Shown: positions 28,498 through 37,558 of the stretch, piece by piece
How positions within the stretch are numbered: position 1 is the stretch's first letter
How the letters are laid out: the number at the start of each line of letters is the position of its first letter
Assembly (NCBI GenBank): GCA_902622595.1
Contig: CACNQM010000001.1
Span: forward strand, 310,001-374,000
Length of the DNA: 64,000 nt
Direction: 5' to 3'
Origin: an uncultured Bacteroidota bacterium
Lineage (GTDB): Bacteria > Bacteroidota > Bacteroidia > Flavobacteriales > Flavobacteriaceae
Notes under the pieces: model-generated
Seen by the model: only the letters and a program-made list of their open reading frames with translations
Databases searched by the model: none
Told to the model about the DNA's origin: nothing
Translations under genes and position numbers: made by a program

Positions 28498-30180
28498 ATG
28501 AAAAAGTTATTTATTTTATTATTATCTACATCAGTTTTAATTTCATGTTCAGATGATTTCACTGACATTGATCCGGTAGGATCATTAAATGATGCTTCGT
28601 TGCAGAATGCAACAGGTGTTGATTTACTCCTTACAGGTGCCTATTCAGTATTGGATGGTCATAGTAATGCAGGAGGAAGTGATTGGTCTCGAGCTGGAGA
28701 CAACTGGTGGATGGACGTTTTAGCAGACGATGCTCACAAGGGTTCAAGTGATGGTGACCAAGCAGACTTACTTGCTATGGAGCTTTACACTTGGGATACT
28801 AATAACCCTTACTTCCTAGGAAAGTGGCGTGCCCTTTTTGCAGGAGTTAACAGAGCTAATGCTGTTATTGACTTAATCAATAATTCAGAAAACCCAGCTG
28901 ACTTTACAACTGAGCTAGCTCAAGCTAGATTTTTGAGAGGTCACTATAATTTTGAATTAACAAGAATGTGGGTAAATGTTCCATACATTTCTGATGCAAA
29001 TTTTGCAGCTGCAGAATTTAATCAACCAAATAGTGGTCCACTCTGGTCTGAAATAGACGAAGATTTTTCTTTTGCTGTTGCTAATTTACCAGCTTCAAGA
29101 GGAGGAAATTACTCCGAGCCTGGAAGACCAATTCAATCTACTGCTAGAGCTTACCTTGGAAAATCAAAGCTTTACCAAGGAAGCTGGGGAGAAGCATTAT
29201 CTAATCTAGAGGCTGTAATAAACTCTGGTCAGTATGCATTAAACCCAGACTTTTCAGCTAACTGGAGATCAGAGGGTGAGAATAGCTCTGAAATGGTTTT
29301 TGCAATTCAGTTTATGGCTGATGCTGGTCAATCTCCTCAAGGTAACAGAGGTGGTACTCTTAACTGGCCTATCGGTGGTATGACAGGTAACATGTGTTGT
29401 GGTTTTTATCAACCATCACAAGATCTTGCGAATGCTTTTCAAACAAGCAATGGTCTTCCATTACTAGATACATACAATCAAAGCGATATAGCTAATGATG
29501 CAGGTATTAATTCTGATGAACCGTTTACACCACACACAGGTCCTCTAGACCCAAGAATAGACTTTACTATTGGAAGAAGAGGAATTGAGTATAATGGATA
29601 CGGTCCTTTTACTGGAAAGGAAAACATTAGAGCCTCTTTTAGTGATATATCAGGCCCATATGCAGCTAAGAAAAGTATGTATTATGCAGGTGATGACACT
29701 AACAAAGGTACTGGTGGTTGGGGACAACAGCGTTCTGGTATAAATTATCACATCATTAGATATGCTGATGTATTGTTAATGGCTGCTGAAGCTGCTGTTG
29801 AATCAGGATCTTTAGAAACTGCTAGAGGGTACGTAAACCAAGTTCGTCAAAGAGCTATTGATGGTCCTCGTGCTGATTCATCTCCAAACTATTCTATAAG
29901 TACTTATGGAAGTGCATGGACTGATCAAGCAGTTGCTAGAAAAGCTGTTAGATTTGAAAGAAGATTAGAGCTGGGAATGGAAGGTGGAAGATTATTTGAC
30001 CTTAGAAGATGGAATGTAATGGAGGCAACACTTAATGCTTACATTTCAAATGAAGGGAGAACTATTCCAACATTCCAGTCAAGAGCTGCTTCTGTTCAAT
30101 CTAAACACAATGCGTTACCAATTCCAACTGAGGCAATTGATAACTCACAGGGAGCTTTAACTCAAAACCCTGGTTACTAA
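28498..30180 (+). CDS. SusD/RagB-family nutrient-binding lipoprotein
   Basis: 560 residues, lipobox 'VLISC' at residues 13-17. N-terminal 'LQNATGVDLLLTGAYSVLDG' and 'WRALFAGVNRANAVIDLINN' are the TPR-like SusD helices; the C-terminal 'YADVLLMAAEAAVESG', 'RKAVRFERRLELGMEGGRLFDLRRW' (split across residues 480-504) and 'ALPIPTEAIDNSQGALTQNPGY' are the classic RagB end. It sits on the extracellular face of the SusC transporter and captures ligand. A strong terminator follows the gene. Confidence 0.96.
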   Translation: MKKLFILLLSTSVLISCSDDFTDIDPVGSLNDASLQNATGVDLLLTGAYSVLDGHSNAGGSDWSRAGDNWWMDVLADDAHKGSSDGDQADLLAMELYTWDTNNPYFLGKWRALFAGVNRANAVIDLINNSENPADFTTELAQARFLRGHYNFELTRMWVNVPYISDANFAAAEFNQPNSGPLWSEIDEDFSFAVANLPASRGGNYSEPGRPIQSTARAYLGKSKLYQGSWGEALSNLEAVINSGQYALNPDFSANWRSEGENSSEMVFAIQFMADAGQSPQGNRGGTLNWPIGGMTGNMCCGFYQPSQDLANAFQTSNGLPLLDTYNQSDIANDAGINSDEPFTPHTGPLDPRIDFTIGRRGIEYNGYGPFTGKENIRASFSDISGPYAAKKSMYYAGDDTNKGTGGWGQQRSGINYHIIRYADVLLMAAEAAVESGSLETARGYVNQVRQRAIDGPRADSSPNYSISTYGSAWTDQAVARKAVRFERRLELGMEGGRLFDLRRWNVMEATLNAYISNEGRTIPTFQSRAASVQSKHNALPIPTEAIDNSQGALTQNPGY

Positions 30181-30210
30181 TTAGATAAACTAATTATACT
30201 ATAAAAACAA

Positions 30211-30247
30211 AAAGTAGGATGATTTGATTCATCCTACTTTTTTTTTT
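30211..30247 (+). terminator. Intrinsic terminator after susD
   Basis: A perfect 12-bp stem (AAAGTAGGATGA pairing with TCATCCTACTTT) around a 6-base loop is followed by a run of T. It should end most SusC/SusD transcripts before the FG-GAP gene, which would then be expressed by read-through or its own promoter. Confidence 0.9.
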
Positions 30248-30259
30248 AAATTTGGCACT

Positions 30260-33200
30260 ATGAAAAATGCGCTCAGAGGGCTGTTAATATTACAACTTTC
30301 TTTTCTACTTATATCATGTAGCAATGATACGAATCAAAAGCAGTTTTCACTTTTAGACAGTGAGGATACAGGCATAACATTTAATAATAAATTAACTGAG
30401 ACCAACTCTCTAAATTATTTTACTTATCCATACATATATATGGGTGGTGGAGTTTCTGTGGGAGATATAAATAATGACGGGCTTGATGATATATTTTTTA
30501 CAGCGAATATGGAAGACAATAAGCTTTACCTGAATAAAGGTGAGCTTAAGTTTGAAGATATAACTATTGCATCTGGTATTGAAGGTTCAAACAAATGGTA
30601 TACCGGATCAACAATGATCGATATAAATAATGATGGCTACCTTGATATATATTTATCTGTAGGTGGTTTAGATACCTCAAGAGAAAATGAACTCTACATT
30701 AACAATGGTGATAATACTTTTTCTGAAAGAGCAAATGAATATGGAATAAATGACATAGGTAATGGAGTTCAATCAACTTTCTTCGATTATGATAAAGATG
30801 GAGATTTAGATCTGTATGTTGCTAATTATCCAGTTACCCCTTTTGATGCTCCAACTAGTTATTATTACTACAAAATGAATAATACACTAGATGAGGAAAC
30901 AGATAATCTATATAGAAATGATGGAGGCAGCTTCACAAATGTAACAGATGAAGCCGGCATAAGGACCTATAGTTTAACATTGAGTGCAACAATTGGAGAC
31001 TTAAATAATGATTCATATCCTGATATATATATATCTAATGACTTTAGTTCTCCTGATTTCATGTATTTAAATAATGGAGATGGAACATTTACTGACGTTG
31101 TAAAGGAGTCAACAAACCAGACATCATTTTATGGTATGGGGGTTGATATTGCAGATTTTAATAATGATTCTAACCTTGACTATATCCAGGTGGACATGGA
31201 CGCAAAAGATAATAGAAGATCCAAGGCTAATATGGCAAGCATGGATCCAGATCTGTTTTGGAGCACAGTAAATTATGGATTTCATTATCAGTACATGCAC
31301 AACACTCTACAGCTTAATAGAGAAATTATTGATGATAAACCTTTTTTTAGTAACATTTCAAGGCTTTCTGGTATTTCTTCAACTGATTGGAGTTGGGGTC
31401 CTTTATTAGCTGATCTTGATAATGATGGATGGAAGGACCTATTTGTGTCCAATGGAACTAGAAGAGAAATCAATAACAAAGATTATTTTAACGAAATAAG
31501 CTTAAGACCTATAGCAAACGATAGTCTTCTATATTATACAAGTAAAATCCCTTCCGAGCCGATTGCCAATTTTACTTTTAGAAATAATCAAGATTTAACC
31601 TTTTCGGATGTTTCTGAGGTATGGGGTCTAGATGATAAAAACTTCTCAAATGGGGCTGTATATGCTGATTTAGATAATGATGGTGACCTTGAAATAATTG
31701 TAAATAATATAGATCAAGAAGCTCAAATATATAAGAATAATTCAGATAATAACTTTATTAAAATAAAATTAATTGGTGACTCATTAAATCCAAATGGAAT
31801 TGGAAGTAGAGTTTTTGTTAACTCAGGTGAATTGAGTCAAATGCAGGAATTAACCCTCACCAGAGGTTTTCAATCTTCTGTCTCACCTACCTTAAATTTT
31901 GGATTGGGTAAAAATGACGAAATAGATCAAGTGAAAGTTATCTGGCCCAATGGACAAGAAGAAATAATTAATAACATCAATGTAAATACTCTCGTAGAGT
32001 TAAAAATTGAAAATTCAGTAAATCCCGATTTCAATTCTGATGATATTGACACTTTTTTTGAGAATGTGGATCTATTAAATTATAAACATGAGGAGAATGA
32101 TTACAACGATTTTGTAAAAGAGGTCTTATTACCTCATGAAAATTCTAGGTTAGGTCCAGGGATAGCTACAGGTGATCTTGATGGTAATTCATTTGAAGAT
32201 TTTGTTGTTGGTGGTGCCAATGGCCAACCAACTGCCTTTTTTTATCAAAATCCTGATGGAAGTTTTGAAAAAAAACAGTTCAGTTTCAGTGAAGAACACA
32301 GTAAATATGAGGATATGGACATGATCCTTGAAGATTTTGACAATGATGGTGACTTAGATCTTTACATAGTTTCTGGTGGAAATGAGTTTGAGCCAGATAC
32401 ACCTATATTAAAAGATAGATTATATGTAAACATAGGTCAAGGAATATTAAAATATAGTGATTCCTCTTTGCCAAATAATTATTCAAGTGGCATGAGGGTA
32501 TCTTCTGCAGATTTTGATAATGATGGTGATTTAGATTTATTTGTTGGTGGAAGAGTTGTACCAGGTATGTATCCAGTTCCTGCTAAGAGCTATCTCCTTG
32601 TAAACCAATCCAATAACAAGGAAATAATTTTTACTAATGCCACGAATGAAGAATTTTCTAATAATGATTTAGGTTTAATTACTTCTTCAGTTTGGACTGA
32701 TTATAATAATGATAATTGGATAGATTTAATAGTTGTTGGTGAGTGGACACCTATTATGTTTTTTAAAAATATGGATGGTAAGCTTGTTGAAGATAAATCC
32801 TTAATCGATGAGGATTCTACCAGAGGATGGTGGTATGATATAACTTCTGAGGATTTTGATAATGATGGTGATATGGATCTAGTTGTAGGTAACTTAGGTA
32901 ATAACTATAAATACCAAGCAAATGAAGATGAAACATTTGATATTTTCTATAATGATTTTGATGGAAATAATAGTGGTGATATTGTATTGAGTTATTATAA
33001 TGATGGGGAGCAATATCCTCTAAGAGGAAGACAATGTTCGTCAGAGCAGATTCCAGCTATCAAATTAAAGTTTGATGATTATGATGCCTTTTCAATAGCA
33101 ACACTTGAAGATGTATATACTGAACCTGCTTTAGAAAACTCTTTACATTATTTTACTAAAACCTTTTCATCTGTTTATTTAGAAAATGTTGGTAATTCAT

Positions 33201-33526
33201 TTAATATGAGTAAGTTACCGGTGCTAGCTCAATTATCATCGGTTAATAAAATTCTTAAAAAAGATATTGATGATGATGGTTTTGTAGATATAATTATTTC
33301 AGGAAACATGTTTAATTCAGAGGTTGAAACTCCACGAAACGATGGAAGTGTAGGTGCTCTGCTAAAGTTTGAACCAAATTCTGGTTTTAAAGCAATTCCA
33401 GCAAGACAAAGTGGTCTATTTTTAAACGGCGACATCAAGGATATGGAATTTATTAAATTGAAAAATAATGATTATATTATTTCAGCAAAAAATAATGATT
33501 TAATTGAATTCACAAGGATTAAATAG
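30260..33526 (+). CDS. Large FG-GAP/VCBS repeat lipoprotein with ASPIC/UnbV domain (CRTAC1-like)
   Basis: 1,088 residues from ATG at 30260; an upstream in-frame ATG at 30224 lies inside the terminator and would bury the signal. Lipobox 'FLLISC'. Two beta-propeller halves carry repeated calcium-binding loops of the D-x-D/N-x-D-G-x2-D type, for example 'DINNDGLDDIFF', 'DINNDGYLDIYL', 'DYDKDGDLDLYV' and 'DFDNDGDLDLYI'. An ASPIC/UnbV domain ('LTRGFQSSVSPTLNFGLG', then 'IDQVKVIWPNGQEEII') separates them near residues 510-600. Such proteins often follow SusC/SusD pairs in marine flavobacteria and are probably surface-exposed glycan or protein binders; the function is not established. Its 3' end overlaps the GH20 gene by 23 bases if the TTG start is correct. 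Confidence 0.9.
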   Translation: MKNALRGLLILQLSFLLISCSNDTNQKQFSLLDSEDTGITFNNKLTETNSLNYFTYPYIYMGGGVSVGDINNDGLDDIFFTANMEDNKLYLNKGELKFEDITIASGIEGSNKWYTGSTMIDINNDGYLDIYLSVGGLDTSRENELYINNGDNTFSERANEYGINDIGNGVQSTFFDYDKDGDLDLYVANYPVTPFDAPTSYYYYKMNNTLDEETDNLYRNDGGSFTNVTDEAGIRTYSLTLSATIGDLNNDSYPDIYISNDFSSPDFMYLNNGDGTFTDVVKESTNQTSFYGMGVDIADFNNDSNLDYIQVDMDAKDNRRSKANMASMDPDLFWSTVNYGFHYQYMHNTLQLNREIIDDKPFFSNISRLSGISSTDWSWGPLLADLDNDGWKDLFVSNGTRREINNKDYFNEISLRPIANDSLLYYTSKIPSEPIANFTFRNNQDLTFSDVSEVWGLDDKNFSNGAVYADLDNDGDLEIIVNNIDQEAQIYKNNSDNNFIKIKLIGDSLNPNGIGSRVFVNSGELSQMQELTLTRGFQSSVSPTLNFGLGKNDEIDQVKVIWPNGQEEIINNINVNTLVELKIENSVNPDFNSDDIDTFFENVDLLNYKHEENDYNDFVKEVLLPHENSRLGPGIATGDLDGNSFEDFVVGGANGQPTAFFYQNPDGSFEKKQFSFSEEHSKYEDMDMILEDFDNDGDLDLYIVSGGNEFEPDTPILKDRLYVNIGQGILKYSDSSLPNNYSSGMRVSSADFDNDGDLDLFVGGRVVPGMYPVPAKSYLLVNQSNNKEIIFTNATNEEFSNNDLGLITSSVWTDYNNDNWIDLIVVGEWTPIMFFKNMDGKLVEDKSLIDEDSTRGWWYDITSEDFDNDGDMDLVVGNLGNNYKYQANEDETFDIFYNDFDGNNSGDIVLSYYNDGEQYPLRGRQCSSEQIPAIKLKFDDYDAFSIATLEDVYTEPALENSLHYFTKTFSSVYLENVGNSFNMSKLPVLAQLSSVNKILKKDIDDDGFVDIIISGNMFNSEVETPRNDGSVGALLKFEPNSGFKAIPARQSGLFLNGDIKDMEFIKLKNNDYIISAKNNDLIEFTRIK

Positions 33527-36008
33527 TATCCTAGCTAACATTGCTTCTCTAACTTTATTAATATCTATCTCATCATGCTCCAAAAATGATGTTGTAAATG
33601 TAGTTTATCAGATTAATGAATACCATAACAATGGCTTTCATGTAACATTTTCTATTAATAATAACTCTAGTATTGATCTAGATTCACCATGGTCTTTACA
33701 TTGGAATCAGCAAAGTTCAATAATAGACGAAAGCTCAATAAAAGATAATGTTAAATATGAGTATGTTGCAGGTCAATCATACAATATATTATCATTTGGT
33801 AAAGATTTTAATTTAAAATCAAATCAGTCTATAAGTATTGACTTTAATCAATTTGGAACAGTCAGGAGAATATCAGATCTTCCAGTTGGTGGTTTTATAG
33901 TCTCAAATAATGAAATAATTGATGTAGAATTCAATTATAACTGGAAAAATGCTGTTGGAATTGAAAAACTTGATGCACCTTCCTCTAAAGATCGTTATGA
34001 ACTATACGCTCCTGGGAATGTTATTGATAAATCTGAACTTGAAATAATCATTCCAACCCCAAGTGAAATAACATTATTAGATGGAGAATCTTCTCTCAAA
34101 TCTGAATATAGATTTTTTGTTGCTGAATCTTTAAATCTTGACATTGATACAGTAAATTCTCTTTTTGCTGAAAATTTTAATATTGATTTAAATAATTCTT
34201 CAAATTATGACATTTCAGTTCAATACACTGATAATTTATTAGAAGAATCATATAAGTTATTAATTGATGAAAATAAAATTATAATAGAGGCTTCAGATAA
34301 AGCTGGAGCCCTTTATGGATTGCAGTCATTAAAGCAACTTATGCTTGCTTCTAGCCTTGAGAACAAGAAGCTTAAACATATTAGCATAAGTGATTCTCCG
34401 AGATTTTCATATAGAGGTATGCTTTTAGATATCTCAAGAAATTTTTATGGTCCAGATAAGATTAAACAAATTTTAGATTATCTATCTTTTTTTAAAATAA
34501 ATCACTTAGATTTTAGGTTAACTGATGATGAAGGATGGAGACTTGAAATTCCTGGTTTAATGGAATTGACAGATGTGGGTTCAAAAAGAGCTTACACTGA
34601 GGATGAATTCGAAAGTTTAATACCAATGTACGGTTCAGGTGCTAATACTAATTCTACTGGTTCTGGTTATCTATCAAAAAATGATTTCATTGATATCCTT
34701 CAATATGCTGATAATAGAAATATTAAAATAATTCCACAAATAAGTTATCCATCCCATATGAGATCTGCCATTATTTCAATGGAGGTAAGGTATCAAAAGT
34801 ATATGGAGTTAGATAACAAGGAAGAGGCTGAAAAATATTTATTATCTGATCCCGATGATGAAAGTGAGTATAACTCAGCGCAGGCGTTTGATGATAATAT
34901 AGCATGTATATGCAGGGAAAGTTTTTTTACTTTTTATGAAAAAGTAATTGATGAAATACACCTTATGTATCAAGAAGCTAGACTAGAAATGGACAAGTTT
35001 GGTGTAGGCGCTGATGAACTTCCCTACGGAGCATGGCAAAAGTCACCAATCTGTGATAAGTTTATGGAAGAGAACTCAATAGCAGGTGATTATAATGCCC
35101 TTTATGAAATGATGCAAACAAGAGTTTACAATAAAATTTCATCATATAACGCAACAATGACTGGATGGGACGATATTTTACTAGAGTTAACAGAGAGAAA
35201 TCAATCCGAAACCCAAATAAAAGATTTTTTCAAAGGTGATGATATATTATTATTTGTTTGGAAAAATGATTGGGGTCAGGGTAGGCAGGATATGATTTAT
35301 AAATATGCAAATCTTGGATATAAAACTGTAATGAGTAATTCAAGTGCCTTTTATTTTGATATGGTAGACGATAAAGATCTAGATAACGTAGGACTTTCAT
35401 GGAGTGGTTATGCAGATTACAAAGATATGTGGACAGTTGATGTTTTTGATATTTTTAATGATTCATATGGAGTTAAAAAAAATAATATTTCAAAAGAATA
35501 CATCGAATCTTCAGAAAAATTAAAATCTACTAATAGAGATAATATTATTGGAATTCAGTCTCAAATTTGGAGTGAGACTATCAGAAATGAGAATATCCTC
35601 GACTATATGTTCATGCCAAACATTATAGTATTTTCTCAAAAAGCATGGTCAAAAGATCCTAAATGGATGAGTATTCAGGATCAAACAGAAAGAGAAATAA
35701 CCTTAAATTATGAGTGGAATAAATTTACTAATTCAATTGGTCAGAGAGTTCTTCCAATTGTTGAAAATATTTATGGTGGGTTGACTTATGATCTCCCTAA
35801 ACCCGGTGGAATTATAAAAAATGACTCACTTTATGCAAATACTGCATTTCCAGGATTAAATATTAAGTATACACTTGATGGTTCTTTACCTAATATTGAA
35901 AGCATGAATTATAATAACCCTGTTGTAATAGATCAAGATGATGTTATATATTTGAGATTATTTGACAATAAGGGTAGGGGTGGTTACCCAATCCAAGTTG
36001 ATAAGTAA
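33504..36008 (+). CDS. GH20 beta-N-acetylhexosaminidase lipoprotein
   Basis: 834 residues from TTG at 33504; an in-frame stop directly precedes it and there is no ATG before the lipobox 'SISSC' (residues 21-25), so the start is the best available. An N-terminal chitobiase-like beta domain is followed by a GH20b domain ('ASDKAGALYGLQSLKQL') and the GH20 barrel with 'SRNFYGPDKIKQILDYLSFF', 'RLTDDEGWRLEIPGL' (338-352), and catalytic Asp504-Glu505 in 'GVGADELP'. The usual histidine of the H-x-G-G-D-E motif is glycine here. A chitobiase C-terminal beta domain ('LNIKYTLDGSLPN') ends the protein. It removes terminal GlcNAc/GalNAc, probably on the cell surface or in the periplasm. Confidence 0.93.
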   Translation: MNSQGLNSILANIASLTLLISISSCSKNDVVNVVYQINEYHNNGFHVTFSINNNSSIDLDSPWSLHWNQQSSIIDESSIKDNVKYEYVAGQSYNILSFGKDFNLKSNQSISIDFNQFGTVRRISDLPVGGFIVSNNEIIDVEFNYNWKNAVGIEKLDAPSSKDRYELYAPGNVIDKSELEIIIPTPSEITLLDGESSLKSEYRFFVAESLNLDIDTVNSLFAENFNIDLNNSSNYDISVQYTDNLLEESYKLLIDENKIIIEASDKAGALYGLQSLKQLMLASSLENKKLKHISISDSPRFSYRGMLLDISRNFYGPDKIKQILDYLSFFKINHLDFRLTDDEGWRLEIPGLMELTDVGSKRAYTEDEFESLIPMYGSGANTNSTGSGYLSKNDFIDILQYADNRNIKIIPQISYPSHMRSAIISMEVRYQKYMELDNKEEAEKYLLSDPDDESEYNSAQAFDDNIACICRESFFTFYEKVIDEIHLMYQEARLEMDKFGVGADELPYGAWQKSPICDKFMEENSIAGDYNALYEMMQTRVYNKISSYNATMTGWDDILLELTERNQSETQIKDFFKGDDILLFVWKNDWGQGRQDMIYKYANLGYKTVMSNSSAFYFDMVDDKDLDNVGLSWSGYADYKDMWTVDVFDIFNDSYGVKKNNISKEYIESSEKLKSTNRDNIIGIQSQIWSETIRNENILDYMFMPNIIVFSQKAWSKDPKWMSIQDQTEREITLNYEWNKFTNSIGQRVLPIVENIYGGLTYDLPKPGGIIKNDSLYANTAFPGLNIKYTLDGSLPNIESMNYNNPVVIDQDDVIYLRLFDNKGRGGYPIQVDK

Positions 36009-36046
36009 ATTTAAGTTCATCAATTATTTTTTTTAACTTTTAAATT

Positions 36047-37129
36047 ATGAAAGGTAGGCTTTTATCAATAGATGTTTTAAGAGGAATGACATTGATCTTT
36101 ATGATAATTGTCAATCAACCTGGTTCATGGGATAATGTTTTTGCGCCTTTACTTCATGCAGATTGGAATGGTTTAACCCCGACTGACTATATTTTCCCTA
36201 ATTTTCTTTTTATTGTTGGTGTTTCAATTGTACTCTCATTAAATAATAAAAAAGGGATAGATAGAAATAAAACAATCAGAAAAATCATATGGAGAGCTTT
36301 TAAAATCTATTTAGTTGGTTTGTTTTTATGGATATTCCCATCTTTTGAGTTTGATAACATTAGATGGACAGGAGTTCTTCAAAGAATTTCATTTGTTTTT
36401 CTTTTCTGTGGAATGATATATATGTTTATAGAAAAAAAATATTTTATGTATTTGTCTTTTATAACATTAATTGTTTATTGGTTTATAATGTTATACTTAC
36501 CAATACCCGGAATAGGTCAGCCGGATTTAAGTGTACCTGAATTAAACATGGCACATTATATTGACAAAAATTATTTACCAGGCGTAATGTGGCAAGGAAC
36601 CTGGGATCCTGAAGGTATTCTTACTACACTTCCATCAATAGTAACAGGGGTTTTTGGTCTTATTGCAGGAACAATATTAACAAGCAGTATGGATATTAAA
36701 GATAAATTACTTAAACTATTTTATATAGGTTTGATTCTAGTATTTGTTGGTGACTTTTTTAGTTGGTCCTTTCCAGTTAATAAAAATTTATGGAGTACAT
36801 CATATACTTTTTTAATGGGCGGTATGTCTTTCATGTTAACTGCAGCATTCACCTACTTGATTGATGTCAATGGTTATAAAAAGTTTAAAATGTCTCAAGT
36901 TTTTGGTACAAATTCAATTTTCACATATGTACTAGCTGGTATACTTGGATCAATCTTTTATAGTGATTCTATAATTGGGATTCAGCTAAACTCAATATTT
37001 GTTTATACCCTAATAGATACGGGTGTGTTTCCAAAAGTTGCCTCATTACTTTACGCTGTTCTATATGTATTTATAATCTATATACCAGCTTACTATTTAT
37101 TTAAGAAAAAGATTTTTATAAAACTTTAA
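36047..37129 (+). CDS. NagX/HGSNAT-like membrane acetyltransferase (DUF1624/DUF5009 type)
   Basis: 360 residues with about ten membrane helices. The N-terminus 'RLLSIDVLRGMTLIFMIIVN', then 'HADWNGLTPTDYIFPNFLF', is the heparan-alpha-glucosaminide N-acetyltransferase signature, including the conserved HA-W-G-x-T-x-x-D-x-x-F-P segment. The human relative acetylates terminal glucosamine across the lysosomal membrane before hexosaminidase action; bacterial NagX genes lie in N-acetylglucosamine operons. Following GH20 in this locus, it may acetylate glucosamine ends so that the hexosaminidase can act. It is the last gene of the cluster and overlaps the convergent lipoprotein gene by 4 bases. Confidence 0.88.
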   Translation: MKGRLLSIDVLRGMTLIFMIIVNQPGSWDNVFAPLLHADWNGLTPTDYIFPNFLFIVGVSIVLSLNNKKGIDRNKTIRKIIWRAFKIYLVGLFLWIFPSFEFDNIRWTGVLQRISFVFLFCGMIYMFIEKKYFMYLSFITLIVYWFIMLYLPIPGIGQPDLSVPELNMAHYIDKNYLPGVMWQGTWDPEGILTTLPSIVTGVFGLIAGTILTSSMDIKDKLLKLFYIGLILVFVGDFFSWSFPVNKNLWSTSYTFLMGGMSFMLTAAFTYLIDVNGYKKFKMSQVFGTNSIFTYVLAGILGSIFYSDSIIGIQLNSIFVYTLIDTGVFPKVASLLYAVLYVFIIYIPAYYLFKKKIFIKL

Positions 37130-37557
37130 TATGTGCATTCATCGAGCTCTAATAGCTTGTCAAGATAATTTTTATCTGTTTTGTAAAAAAATGAGGTATT
37201 CCCTCCAGTTGACTTTGTCTTTTCAATTATACTGTCATTAACAATAGTATAAAACCAGCTGGAACCAGCAAAATCTTCGGATAGATTTATTTTTGTTTGA
37301 TATTTGAATCTAGCATTAACAATAAAATTATTTTCATAAGTATAACAGTTGTCACCTGAAATATAGACTTCCAAATATTCACCGTTTTTTTTGTCATTAA
37401 AAGTCCAGATTGATTTATTGTTGTCAGTTGTCCAATAAGTGCCATCAAGGCATTCTAAGAAAGTTGTACACTCAACAGATTTTTCTTTATTTGAGCAGCT
37501 AAGTGTTAGAAATAAAATTAGTGAAAGCAAAGAAGAATTAACAACAGTCTTTTTCAT
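37126..37557 (-). CDS. Small lipoprotein of unknown function
   Basis: 143 residues with signal peptide and lipobox 'FLTLSC' (Cys21). The mature part begins with a cysteine-containing stretch 'VECTTFLECLDGTYW' and contains a lipocalin-like beta pattern ('SIWTFNDKKNGEYLEVYI', 'SSWFYTIVNDSIIEKT'). No family recognised. It starts one base after the DUF255 gene ends, so both are probably transcribed together. Confidence 0.7.
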   Translation of the reverse strand: MKKTVVNSSLLSLILFLTLSCSNKEKSVECTTFLECLDGTYWTTDNNKSIWTFNDKKNGEYLEVYISGDNCYTYENNFIVNARFKYQTKINLSEDFAGSSWFYTIVNDSIIEKTKSTGGNTSFFYKTDKNYLDKLLELDECTY

Positions 37558-37558
37558 A

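Noticed and set aside
30224-30259. Upstream ATG for the FG-GAP gene
   Set aside because: It lies in the terminator stem after susD and would prevent a proper signal peptide.
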